Source of the DNA: an uncultured Collinsella sp.
Lineage (GTDB): Bacteria; Actinomycetota; Coriobacteriia; Coriobacteriales; Coriobacteriaceae
Direction: 5' to 3'
DNA: 44,547 nucleotides
Assembly: GCA_900544115.1 (NCBI GenBank)
Contig: UQTW01000018.1
Coordinates: 1 to 44,547 of the forward strand
The notes under the pieces are model-generated. The model had not been told where the DNA came from. It saw only the letters and a program-made list of their open reading frames with translations, and did no database searches. Below are positions 1 to 7,151 of the stretch, piece after piece (the stretch's first letter is position 1; each line of letters opens with the position of its first letter). Made by a program: the position numbers and the translations under genes.

Positions 1-300
1 TGCGGCTGATCCGGTCCGACCGGGCCGCGCGGCAAGGAGATATATTGCCAGACCGGAGGGGCGCCGGGGGCGGGAATCGCGCACTCCATATTTTGTTCAC
101 AAATGAATAGGTCCATCAGTCGCATCACTGAGGTTAAAACTGAAGCATTGGCTTCTGATATTGGCGATGACCAGCTGGTTTATAGGTGTTAAGGCATCGG
201 TCATCTCTGGAGCGCCACTTTACTCCAAAAGCATCAGCTATTTGTTTCCCGTCGGTAAAAGGCAGGTTTTGTTCGCCAAGCGTTCTTATATATAGAGAAG
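1..300. other. Gene-poor stretch, nothing recognised
   Basis: No convincing gene. Short frames are open at the window edge on both strands (about 30 codons each), but none can be preferred. A 29-codon ATG frame at 103-192 on the plus strand has no recognisable product and no clear ribosome binding site. Together with the downstream duplicated tRNA-flank sequence and the low GC, this looks like accessory or decayed DNA next to the tRNA-Lys locus. Confidence 0.4.
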
Positions 301-373
301 TTCGGGTTCGAACCCGTGGCGCGGCAACAAAAAAGCGACCAGCCGGAGCCGATCGCTTTCTATTCTATGCTGG
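301..373. repeat. Direct repeat, copy A of tRNA-Lys downstream flank
   Basis: About 60 of 73 positions match 1584-1654, the sequence just downstream of tRNA-Lys(TTT). It holds the same palindrome CGGGTTCGAACCCG and the same minus-strand terminator hairpin with its A-run. Similarity stops at the position where the tRNA 3' CCA lies in the other copy, and no tRNA follows here. The two copies lie in direct orientation and flank the TraX gene. Confidence 0.75.
328..359 (-). terminator. Rho-independent terminator in repeat copy A
   Basis: Read on the minus strand: a GC-rich stem (GCGATCGGC / GCTGGTCGC, loop TCCG) followed by six T. It is the counterpart of the tRNA-Lys terminator at 1612-1641. Here it lies downstream of TraX and the small ORF, so it could end their transcript. 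Confidence 0.6.
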
Positions 374-374
374 A

Positions 375-551
375 TCATCCAGAGGGCGCTTCCGAACTCA
401 TTTTCTCGCTGCCATTCATGCTTTCGAAGCATCGTTCGACCTCCACAGCCTCATGTTTTGAGGATCTGCCGTGTTTATCACTGTTATTAATGAGTGTGTG
501 GAAGTGATCCTCATACAGATACGTGCGATCCGCCAGAGAACTGAGAAGCAT
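375..551 (-). CDS. Small uncertain ORF downstream of TraX
   Basis: A 58-codon frame with ATG at 551. The frame stays open upstream to about 620, giving roughly 79 sense codons without a good start. The product is polar and rich in Glu, Ser and His, with no membrane segment. I do not recognise it. It lies on the same strand as TraX, about 110 bp beyond the TraX stop, in equally AT-rich DNA. It could be a real small gene, the tail of a broken gene, or chance; opposing frames are also open. No clear ribosome binding site is visible before 551. Confidence 0.25.
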   Translation of the reverse strand: MLLSSLADRTYLYEDHFHTLINNSDKHGRSSKHEAVEVERCFESMNGSEKMSSEAPSG

Positions 552-660
552 CTCTCTGCAGCCCTCGTTGCCTATCCTCGCATCTCTCAGGTCTTCTGGA
601 AATTCACAAGCAGTCTTAGAGTCAATTTGTTTCCGTTTTCAGAGACTTGTTTGAGAGTTT

Positions 661-1458
661 TTAAAGACAGTTCAAAACAATAAGTGAGACACCATAAAGC
701 AGAGCAAGATGTGCCGGATAGAAAATGTAGAAGAAATATTTGAGCTTCAGCCCTCGCTTACCATTATAAAGATTGATAAGCAGCAACGAAACGACCGCGG
801 CAGCAACATCAGGATTAAATACATTAGCTGTAGCAAACTCAAATCCGCCGCCAACTATATGGCATGACGAAAGGAGCACTGCACATACTGCAGCAAAGAA
901 CATCTTGGCCTTGCTGTCGTGGAATAAATAGAATGCAGCCACAAGCATAATGCCATACACACCGCCATCTAGTTTAGTGTATTCAGCTGCCAGTGCTGTC
1001 AAAACAATCAGAGCAGTTTCTGCGATGTATCTTTTCCGTTTTGAAAGACTTTGTATCTTTTCCAGAACAATCAAAAAGACCAAGGAAAGCAGGAGCTCAC
1101 ACATAACATTTTGTTGCCGAAGGTCAAATAGTTGCCCGGTTTGGACGAAATCGTATATGGGCTCCGCAATGATTGCGAAGACAAGCATATTTCGCAGGTA
1201 CTTCTTTAAGTCATGAGTATGCAAAAATCCCTCAACTATCAAAAAGCAAAATAAGGGAAATGCAATTCTGCCAAGAACATGAAGCACATCCGAAGCCTCG
1301 CTTAGAATCGCCCACTGTTCGTCTGATATCTGGCTGTACGATGCGTGAGTCATGATTCCATTGGTCAGGACGATCCTGCTTACATGATCGAGAACCATCG
1401 AAATGGCTGCTATTATCTTTAATGTGCTGCCGCTAATTCCATATCTATTTGTTTTCAT
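661..1458 (-). CDS. TraX family membrane protein
   Basis: A 265-residue polytopic membrane protein of the TraX family (acyltransferase-like; the F-plasmid member acetylates pilin; other members have unknown substrates). What shows this: the N-terminal motif with LKIIAAISMVLDH, then GRIAFPLFCFLIVEGFLHT about 50 residues later, and a series of hydrophobic segments to the C-terminus. The ATG at 1458 follows AAGGA at a suitable distance. The gene is AT-rich (about 38% GC over 661-720) compared with the window, and starts only about 20 bp from a truncated copy of the tRNA-Lys 3' end. No conjugation genes are nearby, so it is probably a stand-alone chromosomal homologue acquired with a small island. 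The family call is firm; the substrate is unknown. Confidence 0.85.
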   Translation of the reverse strand: MKTNRYGISGSTLKIIAAISMVLDHVSRIVLTNGIMTHASYSQISDEQWAILSEASDVLHVLGRIAFPLFCFLIVEGFLHTHDLKKYLRNMLVFAIIAEPIYDFVQTGQLFDLRQQNVMCELLLSLVFLIVLEKIQSLSKRKRYIAETALIVLTALAAEYTKLDGGVYGIMLVAAFYLFHDSKAKMFFAAVCAVLLSSCHIVGGGFEFATANVFNPDVAAAVVSLLLINLYNGKRGLKLKYFFYIFYPAHLALLYGVSLIVLNCL

Positions 1459-1476
1459 TTCGTATTCCTTACTTTG

Positions 1477-1495
1477 GGTGGGCCGTCAGGGGTTC
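1477..1495 (-). repeat. Truncated tRNA-Lys 3' end (19 bp)
   Basis: Exact 19-bp copy of 1653-1671 in the same orientation. It covers two bases of CCA, the discriminator, the 3' acceptor strand, the 3' T-stem strand and part of the T-loop, then diverges inside the T-loop. This is the shape expected of an attachment-site remnant formed at a tRNA 3' end. Confidence 0.75.
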
Positions 1496-1651
1496 AGCCT
1501 GCGCCGCAGGCGGCCGCTGCGGCGCTTCGCGCCATGCGCGCTGCGCTGGCAAACGCTCACGCGTTTACTCAGCTCCGCGCCCTTTCGGGTTCGAACCCGC
1601 GTCGCGGCAACAAAAAAGCGGCCGGCATCCGCCAGTCGCTTTTCCATTCTA
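1496..1651 (-). other. Hairpin-rich cassette between tRNA-Lys and its truncated copy
   Basis: A 156-bp non-coding stretch bounded by tRNA-Lys and the 19-bp fragment of its 3' end. It contains stacked short hairpins (CCTGCGCCGCAGG; GGCGCTTCGCGCC; AAACGCTCACGCGTTT), the palindrome CGGGTTCGAACCCG and the tRNA terminator. The part from AAACGC to the palindrome closely resembles 13181-13234 beside tRNA-Gly, although the two tRNAs differ, so the cassette is a repeated unit rather than simple decay. Confidence 0.6.
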
Positions 1652-1654
1652 TGG
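1584..1654. repeat. Direct repeat, copy B (tRNA-Lys downstream flank)
   Basis: Partner of copy A at 301-373, about 82% identical with one gap. It ends at the CCA of tRNA-Lys. Confidence 0.75.
1612..1641 (-). terminator. tRNA-Lys terminator
   Basis: On the minus strand the stem GCGACTGGC / GCCGGCCGC (loop GGAT, one mismatch and one G-U pair) is followed by six T. It begins about 10 nt past the tRNA CCA. Confidence 0.8.
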
Positions 1655-1727
1655 TGGGCCGTCAGGGGTTCGAACCCTGGACCTTGGGATTAAAAGTCCC
1701 CTGCTCTGCCAGCTGAGCTAACGGCCC
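1652..1727 (-). tRNA. tRNA-Lys(TTT)
   Basis: A 76-nt cloverleaf with encoded CCA. Acceptor GGGCCGT pairs with ACGGCCC; the anticodon loop CTTTTAA gives anticodon TTT; the T-arm CAGGG-TTCGAAC-CCCTG is perfect. A terminator follows immediately. Its 3' end is duplicated at 1477-1495. Confidence 0.97.
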
Positions 1728-1755
1728 GCGGGTGGCATTGTACCACGGTCTGGGA

Positions 1756-3036
1756 CTATTCCCAACTCCATTGGCCGTTCTGGAAAATCACAACTTCACG
1801 TCCATCAGGCGTAATGCCCGTAATATCGATGTCGTCCGTGCCAATCATAAAATCGACGTGCGTGCTCGAGACGTTAACGCCATGCTCCAGGAGCTCTTCC
1901 TTGGACATGTCATACCCACCCTCGATACATTCGGGGAAACCGACACCTAGCGCGAGATGGCAGCTGGCGTTCTCATCATAGAGCGTGTCATAGAACAAAA
2001 CGCCACTTTCACGGATCGGCGTGTTCTTGGAGATAAGCGCGACCTCACCCAGATGAGCGGCACCTTCATCGGTGTCAATGATGCTCGCAAGCGTCGCCTT
2101 GCCCACGCGGGCATCGTAGTCCGCTACGCGGCCGGCCTCGAACTTAATCCAAAAATCGTCGACCTTGTTACCGTGGTGAATGAGCGGCATGGCCGAGTAC
2201 ACGATACCGTCGGCGCGCATACGATCAGGCGAGGTGAAGACTTCCTCGGTGGGAATGTTGGGGAAGAAGGGGTGTCCATCGGGCGTCTTGCCCTTGCCGC
2301 CGGCCCACTCGTGACCCTTCGTCATGCCAATCGTCAGATCGGTTCCATTTTCCGCGGTGTAATGCAGGCGGTCAAAACGATTGTCGTTCAGGAAACGCAG
2401 GTTCTTTTCGAACGCCGCGTCATGAAGCTCCCAGTCGCTCTCCGGGTCCTGGCCATCGGCACGAGCGGTGTGCAGAATCGCATTCCATAGCTTATAGATT
2501 GCAACCTCATCGGCGTCTCCCGGGAACACCTCGTGCGCCCAAGCCACGACCGGAGCGCCGGCGATGCACCACGGATTGATGTTGTAATCCAGTCCACGGC
2601 GGAAAGCTTTGCACTGCGTATTCCTCGCCTTGGATGCCGCGGCCGGCTTGGCTGGATCGATGCCCTTGAGGGCTGCAGGATCCGCACCCTCAATAAAGAT
2701 AAAGCAGGCGCCATCCTGGGCCAGGGAATCCAACTGCAGGCGCTTCCACTCGGGCGTCTGCTCAAAATAGCTTTTATCGACATGCTCGTACGTGAGCCTC
2801 GTCACGGCATCATCGGCCCAAATGACCGTCACGTGGCCAGCGCCGGCGGCATAAGCCTCCGCGACCACCACGCGGGCAAAAGGCGCGCACTCGACCGGAG
2901 ACTGAACGACAACCTCCTGGCCGGGCTTGACGTTTACGCCTTTGCGGACAACCAGGCGCGCATAGTTTTTAATCTTGGGCTCCAGGGCCTTCATGCCCTC
3001 CAGAGCTTCTTCGACCGTCAGGGCAGCTCGAATCAT
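1756..3036 (-). CDS. M29 family metallo-aminopeptidase
   Basis: 426-residue cytoplasmic aminopeptidase of family M29 (AmpS/PepS/aminopeptidase T type), which removes N-terminal residues from peptides using a pair of metal ions. Evidence: full family length; the central NIPTEEVFTSPD motif (metal-binding Glu; residues about 265-276); the SGVLFYDTLYDENASCHLALG-like block near residue 345; and the C-terminal HVDFMIG motif with its metal-ligand His and Asp. I chose the ATG at 3036 because GGAG lies six bases before it; an ATG four codons earlier at 3048 lacks a good site. The gene ends just before tRNA-Lys. An inverted repeat at 3066-3097 separates it from the next gene upstream, so it is probably transcribed on its own. 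Confidence 0.9.
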   Translation of the reverse strand: MIRAALTVEEALEGMKALEPKIKNYARLVVRKGVNVKPGQEVVVQSPVECAPFARVVVAEAYAAGAGHVTVIWADDAVTRLTYEHVDKSYFEQTPEWKRLQLDSLAQDGACFIFIEGADPAALKGIDPAKPAAASKARNTQCKAFRRGLDYNINPWCIAGAPVVAWAHEVFPGDADEVAIYKLWNAILHTARADGQDPESDWELHDAAFEKNLRFLNDNRFDRLHYTAENGTDLTIGMTKGHEWAGGKGKTPDGHPFFPNIPTEEVFTSPDRMRADGIVYSAMPLIHHGNKVDDFWIKFEAGRVADYDARVGKATLASIIDTDEGAAHLGEVALISKNTPIRESGVLFYDTLYDENASCHLALGVGFPECIEGGYDMSKEELLEHGVNVSSTHVDFMIGTDDIDITGITPDGREVVIFQNGQWSWE

Positions 3037-3065
3037 GTGCCACTCCATCTATCTATAGGACAATA

Positions 3066-3097
3066 ATAAGGCGCGCCGCAAAAACGACACGCCTTAT
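3066..3097 (-). terminator. Possible terminator / inverted repeat
   Basis: ATAAGGCG and CGCCTTAT form an 8-bp inverted repeat around a loop containing a T-run; only ATTATTG follows on the minus strand. It lies between the 191-residue membrane protein gene and the aminopeptidase gene. It is weak as a terminator. Confidence 0.35.
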
Positions 3098-3125
3098 ATC
3101 TTAGCGATAAGTGTGAATGCAAACG

Positions 3126-3701
3126 CTACTTCTTCTTGGAGTCCTTTTTATCCTCCTCGGCAGCTGCGCGCTCGATAAGAGCGTTGAGCTTGTTCTCGGA
3201 CATGCCCTCGGCCTGCGCGCGATACATGTTACGCAGGGGACGAATACGAACGAAGTCGTAGATAAAGTCACCCAGGATGATGACATAGGACAAAACGATG
3301 CCGACCATCTGAACAGGACTGGACACCGTGCCGCCGGGAGCGAAGTAGAGCGAAGCCCCGATTGCCACGACGAGCACCATGCCGATAGCGAGCACAGCCC
3401 ACCAAATACGGCGGCGCTTGGTGTAGTCCTCATCCTGCTTGAGAAGGATATTCGACACCGTGTAGATGCGGTCCTCCTTGGCGCGCTGCTTAGCCTTGCG
3501 GGCGCGCTTCTCCTCTTTAGAGAGGCCCTCGAGGTTCTCGCCCTTCTCGAGCTCTTTGCGGCGTGCCTTAGACGAAGCCGGCACGACGCGGACAGAGCTC
3601 GCTGCCTGACGGGCAGGCTTAGCAGATGCGGCGGACTTGCGCGCAACCCCGGTAACCTCGTGGGATTGCGTGCGCTTGTTCGTGGCGCTACGGGTACTCA
3701 C
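3126..3701 (-). CDS. Membrane protein with basic N-terminal tail, unknown function
   Basis: 191 residues. Residues 1-95 are Lys/Arg/Ala/Ser-rich, highly charged and probably disordered or helical. Two hydrophobic segments follow at about 100-118 and 130-147, and the protein ends in a charged, Lys-rich C-terminal tail. I do not recognise a family; both tails are probably cytoplasmic. The start is GTG at 3701, placed directly after the purC stop (TAAGTG), with GGAG 9 bases before it, so translation is probably coupled to purC. Sharing a transcript with purC may reflect only convenience. Confidence 0.7.
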   Translation of the reverse strand: MSTRSATNKRTQSHEVTGVARKSAASAKPARQAASSVRVVPASSKARRKELEKGENLEGLSKEEKRARKAKQRAKEDRIYTVSNILLKQDEDYTKRRRIWWAVLAIGMVLVVAIGASLYFAPGGTVSSPVQMVGIVLSYVIILGDFIYDFVRIRPLRNMYRAQAEGMSENKLNALIERAAAEEDKKDSKKK

Positions 3702-4589
3702 TTATGCGTTCTCCTTCATGCTTGTGAACTGGGAGCCCGTGATGATCTGGAAGGCCTCGCGATAGCGCTCGGACGTGCCATCGATGACCTCGGCGGGCAG
3801 GTGCGGGGTCTCCCCCGTCATATCCCAGTTGGCCTTGAGCCAATTGCGGACGAATTGTTTGTCGTAGCTGGGCTGGATCTTGCCCTCCTCGTAGCTGGCA
3901 GCAGGCCAGAAACGGCTGGAATCGGGCGTGAGGCACTCGTCGATCAGCGTGACCTTGCCATCGATGACACCAAACTCGAACTTGGTGTCGGCAATGATGA
4001 TGCCACGGGTCGCGGCGTACTCGGCAGCGGCCTTGTAGATCTTGAGGGAAAGGTCGCGAATCTGCGTGGCGATGTCCTCGCCCACGATCTCGCAGCAACG
4101 CTCGAACGAGATGTTCTCGTCGTGGTCACCGATCTCGGCCTTCGTGGACGGCGTGAACAGCGGCTCAGGAAGCTTGGAAGCCTCGGTCAGGCCCTCAGGC
4201 AGCTGGATGCCGCAGACGGTGCCGTTCTCGTCGTAGGTCTTCTTGCCCGAACCGGTCAGATAGCCGCGGACGATGCACTCGATAGGAATCGTCTGGGCCT
4301 TCTTAACCAGCATGGCGCGGCCGGCGAGGTAGTCACGATACTCAGCAAACTCCTCAGGGAAATCCGCCGGGTCGATGGAAACGAGGTGGTTGGGAACGAT
4401 GTCGGCAAACTTATCGAACCAGAATGCCGAGATGCGGTTGAGCACCTCTCCCTTAAACGGAATCTCGTCGGGAAGAATGAAGTCGAACGCAGAAATGCGG
4501 TCGGTGGCGACCATCAGCAGGTTTTCACCGGCATCGTAGATATCACGAACCTTGCCACGGGAATCTGGACGACGCTCCATCGTTGTCAC
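3702..4589 (-). CDS. purC: SAICAR synthetase
   Basis: Phosphoribosylaminoimidazole-succinocarboxamide synthase joins aspartate to CAIR, using ATP, in de novo purine synthesis. Evidence: the N-terminal RGKVRDIYDAG block, TDRISAFDF, the IECIVRGYLTGSG motif, IADTKFEFG and IDECLTPDSSRFW, all in family order over 295 residues. The frame could start at GTG 4598, but AAGGAG overlaps that codon; the GTG at 4589 has AAGGAG at 8 bases and is preferred, with ATG 4580 as another option. It follows the histidine kinase gene by about 110 bp and is read into the downstream membrane protein gene. purB lies 7 kb away in the same orientation. Confidence 0.95.
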   Translation of the reverse strand: MTTMERRPDSRGKVRDIYDAGENLLMVATDRISAFDFILPDEIPFKGEVLNRISAFWFDKFADIVPNHLVSIDPADFPEEFAEYRDYLAGRAMLVKKAQTIPIECIVRGYLTGSGKKTYDENGTVCGIQLPEGLTEASKLPEPLFTPSTKAEIGDHDENISFERCCEIVGEDIATQIRDLSLKIYKAAAEYAATRGIIIADTKFEFGVIDGKVTLIDECLTPDSSRFWPAASYEEGKIQPSYDKQFVRNWLKANWDMTGETPHLPAEVIDGTSERYREAFQIITGSQFTSMKENA

Positions 4590-4622
4590 GTGAGTCACTC
4601 CTTACCAAAATACGACAGTAAT

Positions 4623-4638
4623 GCGGGTTCTTTCCCGC
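4623..4638 (-). promoter_or_regulatory. Small hairpin in purC leader
   Basis: GCGGG and CCCGC flank a six-base loop upstream of purC. It is too weak for a terminator call and could be part of the purC leader. Confidence 0.25.
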
Positions 4639-4698
4639 ACGTTTTCGCAAACTCGGAGCGGCAGGGACGAAACCCCTCCTTCACCGAATAGCGAAAAG

Positions 4699-6264
4699 CT
4701 AGTGCTCCATTGTAGTAGATGCCGCGTCCGCCGTGTGCTCGCGAGGCAGATGAATTGTAAAAGTCGTACCCTTTCCAAGCTCCGACTCCACGGAAATGTA
4801 GCCATGATGGCGCTCGACGATTTGTTTAGTCACGGCGAGGCCCACGCCCAGGCCACCCGCCTCGCGGGCGCGACTGGCGTCGGCACGCCAAAAACGACCA
4901 AAGATGCGCGACAGATCGTCCTTGGCAATACCGATGCCGGTATCCGAAACGGCAATACTGACATGCTTGCGGTCACTGAGCACCGACACCACGACCCAAC
5001 CGCCCTCGGGGGTGTAGCGCATGGCGTTGCTCATGAGATTGATGACGCACTGCGTGATCATGTCGGGATCGGCCTCGACGACATCGTCGTGACCCTGGGT
5101 TTCATCTGCAAAGCGCAAGCGCAGATCGCGGTCAACAAACAGGCGCTCCTGAGCGTTGACGATGGAACGCACGAAGGGAACCATGTCCACCGGCTCAAGG
5201 TTGAGCGGCGCTGTGCTGTTTTCCATGCGCGATAGATCGAGCATCTGCTGCACCAGACGGGCCAGGCGACGTGTCTCGGATGCAACGGTTTCCAGATGCT
5301 CGTCGTCGGTGGGATACACCCCATCCTGCATGGCTTCGACTGTCGCGAGCATGGCCATAAGCGGAGTACGAAGTTCGTGAGCCACGTCTGAGGTCAGGCG
5401 CTTCTCGTGTTTCATATCCTTCTCGAGCGAAGTGGCCATCTCATCGAAGGTCTCACCCAGCTGATCAATCTCGTCATCACCGCGCAAACCAGTACGAGCG
5501 GACAGATCGCCATCGCGAATTTGCTTGGCCGTGCTCGTAATACGATGAATCGGCTTGGTGAGCATGCGCGACACGAGCGATCCGATAACGACCGAAATGC
5601 AAACTGCAACAACCGCGGCGAGGGCCATGGCGTTAAAGGTCTTCTCCCTAAATGCAGAATCCGCCTTGGTGAGCAAGGCATCGGAGCCGATGGCCCATAG
5701 CTTTACCTGTCCGACATGCTCGCCCGAAGACGTTATGATTTCGACGTTGGCAACGCTATCGGAGTCGGTTGGAGCAGACGAGACCGGGCTATGCGATGCT
5801 TTTTTACCGCTCGAGCTGCTCGACGCCGATTCGCTCTCGCGCACATCGGCGGTCGCGCTTGCCGAAGGCCATGAGTCGTCATAAACGACAACGCCTTTCT
5901 TGTTGACGACCTGCATACCCAAATCGTCGGACACCAAACTCGATGTCGCGACCGTACGTAGCTCGCCCGCAGTCCAATTGCCGTTTTCCTCATACGACGT
6001 CGCAAGCTTTTCGGCAGCGGAATTTGCGATTTCGACGATATTGGAGCGCGTGTAATCCGAAAAGACCGTGCCCCACACAACAGAGACCACGCCCACCAGC
6101 ACCAATACCGTCATGAGCGATGTCAGAGCAAAAGCAAGTGCCATGCGCGAGGGATAGCTCATCGTTGGCCGTGAATCGGAACGAGGCGTGTTCCAACTAG
6201 CCTTGGAACCCGCCTCGCTCTCCTGCTTGTGCTTTTGTCCGATTTCAAAGCGCGCAGGTGTCAT
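4699..6264 (-). CDS. Sensor histidine kinase (HAMP-HisKA-HATPase)
   Basis: 521-residue membrane sensor kinase. Order: cytoplasmic tail 1-40; TM1 about 41-67; extracytoplasmic domain about 68-210 with a Ser-rich stretch near 145-170; TM2 about 211-234; HAMP 235-285; phospho-acceptor His296 in SDVAHELRTPL; then the HATPase domain with the N box (INLMSNAMRYTPEGG), DTGIGI, FGRFWRAD and GLGVGLAV. It should autophosphorylate and pass phosphate to the response regulator encoded 11 bp upstream. The ATG at 6264 is preceded by AGGGA. The extracytoplasmic domain is not one I recognise, so the signal is unknown. Confidence 0.93.
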   Translation of the reverse strand: MTPARFEIGQKHKQESEAGSKASWNTPRSDSRPTMSYPSRMALAFALTSLMTVLVLVGVVSVVWGTVFSDYTRSNIVEIANSAAEKLATSYEENGNWTAGELRTVATSSLVSDDLGMQVVNKKGVVVYDDSWPSASATADVRESESASSSSSGKKASHSPVSSAPTDSDSVANVEIITSSGEHVGQVKLWAIGSDALLTKADSAFREKTFNAMALAAVVAVCISVVIGSLVSRMLTKPIHRITSTAKQIRDGDLSARTGLRGDDEIDQLGETFDEMATSLEKDMKHEKRLTSDVAHELRTPLMAMLATVEAMQDGVYPTDDEHLETVASETRRLARLVQQMLDLSRMENSTAPLNLEPVDMVPFVRSIVNAQERLFVDRDLRLRFADETQGHDDVVEADPDMITQCVINLMSNAMRYTPEGGWVVVSVLSDRKHVSIAVSDTGIGIAKDDLSRIFGRFWRADASRAREAGGLGVGLAVTKQIVERHHGYISVESELGKGTTFTIHLPREHTADAASTTMEH

Positions 6265-6275
6265 ATGTGATTTCC

Positions 6276-6998
6276 CTATTTCTCGTCCGACTTATCGGTC
6301 TTGGCCGGAGCCTCGAAGCGATAGCCGACACCGTGGACGGTGTAGAGCCACTTGGGCTTCTTGGGATCATCGCCCAGCTTGGCGCGAAGGTTCTTCACGT
6401 GGCTATCGATGGTGCGCTCATAGCCCTCAAAGTCGTAGCCGAGCACCTTCTCGACCAGCTCCATGCGGTTGTAGACGCGACCGGGGTGACGGGCAAGCGT
6501 GGTGAGCAGCTTAAACTCGGAAGCCGTCAGGTCGACTTCCTTGCCCTCGACCAAAATCTTGTGGCCCGAGATATCGATGACCAGATCGCCGAAGTCGAGT
6601 ACCTCGACGGCTGGCTCGTCGGCCTGATGGGCACGGCGGAACAAGGCGCGTACGCGCGCGACAAGCTCGCGCGGCGAGAACGGCTTAATCAGATAGTCGT
6701 CGGCGCCGAGCTCAAGACCGATAATACGGTCCTCGATCTCGCCCTTAGCCGTCAGCATGATGATGGGGACATCCGAGGTATCGCGAATGGTGCGGCAAAC
6801 GCGCTCGCCGGGGATCTTGGGGAGCATAAGGTCGAGCACGACCAGGTCAAACTGATGCTTCTCGAACTCCTCGATCGCGGACTGGCCGTCGCCGACGCCC
6901 ACAACCCAGTAGCCTTCGCGCTCGAGATAGGCAGCGACGGCGTCACGGATTGCCTTCTCATCCTCGACCAGCAGAATCTTTTTTGCATCTGAAGCCAT
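6276..6998 (-). CDS. OmpR-family response regulator
   Basis: 240 residues. The receiver domain has the acidic pair ED near residue 12, phospho-acceptor Asp in VVLDLMLP (about residue 54), TAKGE and the conserved Lys in IKPFSP. The C-terminal winged helix has LTASEFKLL and YERTIDSHVKNLRAKLGDD, typical of OmpR/PhoB DNA-binding domains. I chose ATG 6998 because a run of six G lies 7 bases before it; a TTG seven codons upstream would place the ribosome site inside the frame. It is the first gene of a two-gene operon with the sensor kinase. Confidence 0.94.
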   Translation of the reverse strand: MASDAKKILLVEDEKAIRDAVAAYLEREGYWVVGVGDGQSAIEEFEKHQFDLVVLDLMLPKIPGERVCRTIRDTSDVPIIMLTAKGEIEDRIIGLELGADDYLIKPFSPRELVARVRALFRRAHQADEPAVEVLDFGDLVIDISGHKILVEGKEVDLTASEFKLLTTLARHPGRVYNRMELVEKVLGYDFEGYERTIDSHVKNLRAKLGDDPKKPKWLYTVHGVGYRFEAPAKTDKSDEK

Positions 6999-7054
6999 AA
7001 CACGGCCCCCCTGTCTCAATTAGCTAAGAACAAGCCCATTTTAACGCACCTGAA

Positions 7055-7091
7055 CCCGCCGGATGCCACTATGACGCGGCAGCTCGGCGGG
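7055..7091. repeat. Two-tier inverted repeat upstream of the response regulator
   Basis: CCCGCCG (7055-7061) pairs with CGGCGGG (7085-7091), with an inner TGCC/GGCA pair. It lies between the lipoprotein gene end and the two-component operon. With no T-run it may be an operator or a factor-dependent end signal. Confidence 0.35.
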
Positions 7092-7151
7092 CGGTACTCA
7101 CAATTACAACGCGCTTATTCCCCTGTTGGCGCCTTTTTAACCCCTCTAAGC

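Noticed and set aside
1..105. Possible partial genes at the left edge
   Set aside because: Three frames are open over about 30 codons on both strands; none can be preferred and no motif is seen.
103..192. 29-codon plus-strand ATG frame
   Set aside because: No ribosome binding site, no recognisable product; probably chance.
301..330. T-arm-like palindrome considered as a tRNA remnant
   Set aside because: Pairing does not form a proper five-base T-stem with a seven-base loop, so it is listed only as part of a repeat.
3117..4691. Long plus-strand frame opposite purC and its neighbour
   Set aside because: Its sequence mirrors purC in the antisense frame common in GC-rich DNA; purC motifs are unmistakable on the minus strand.
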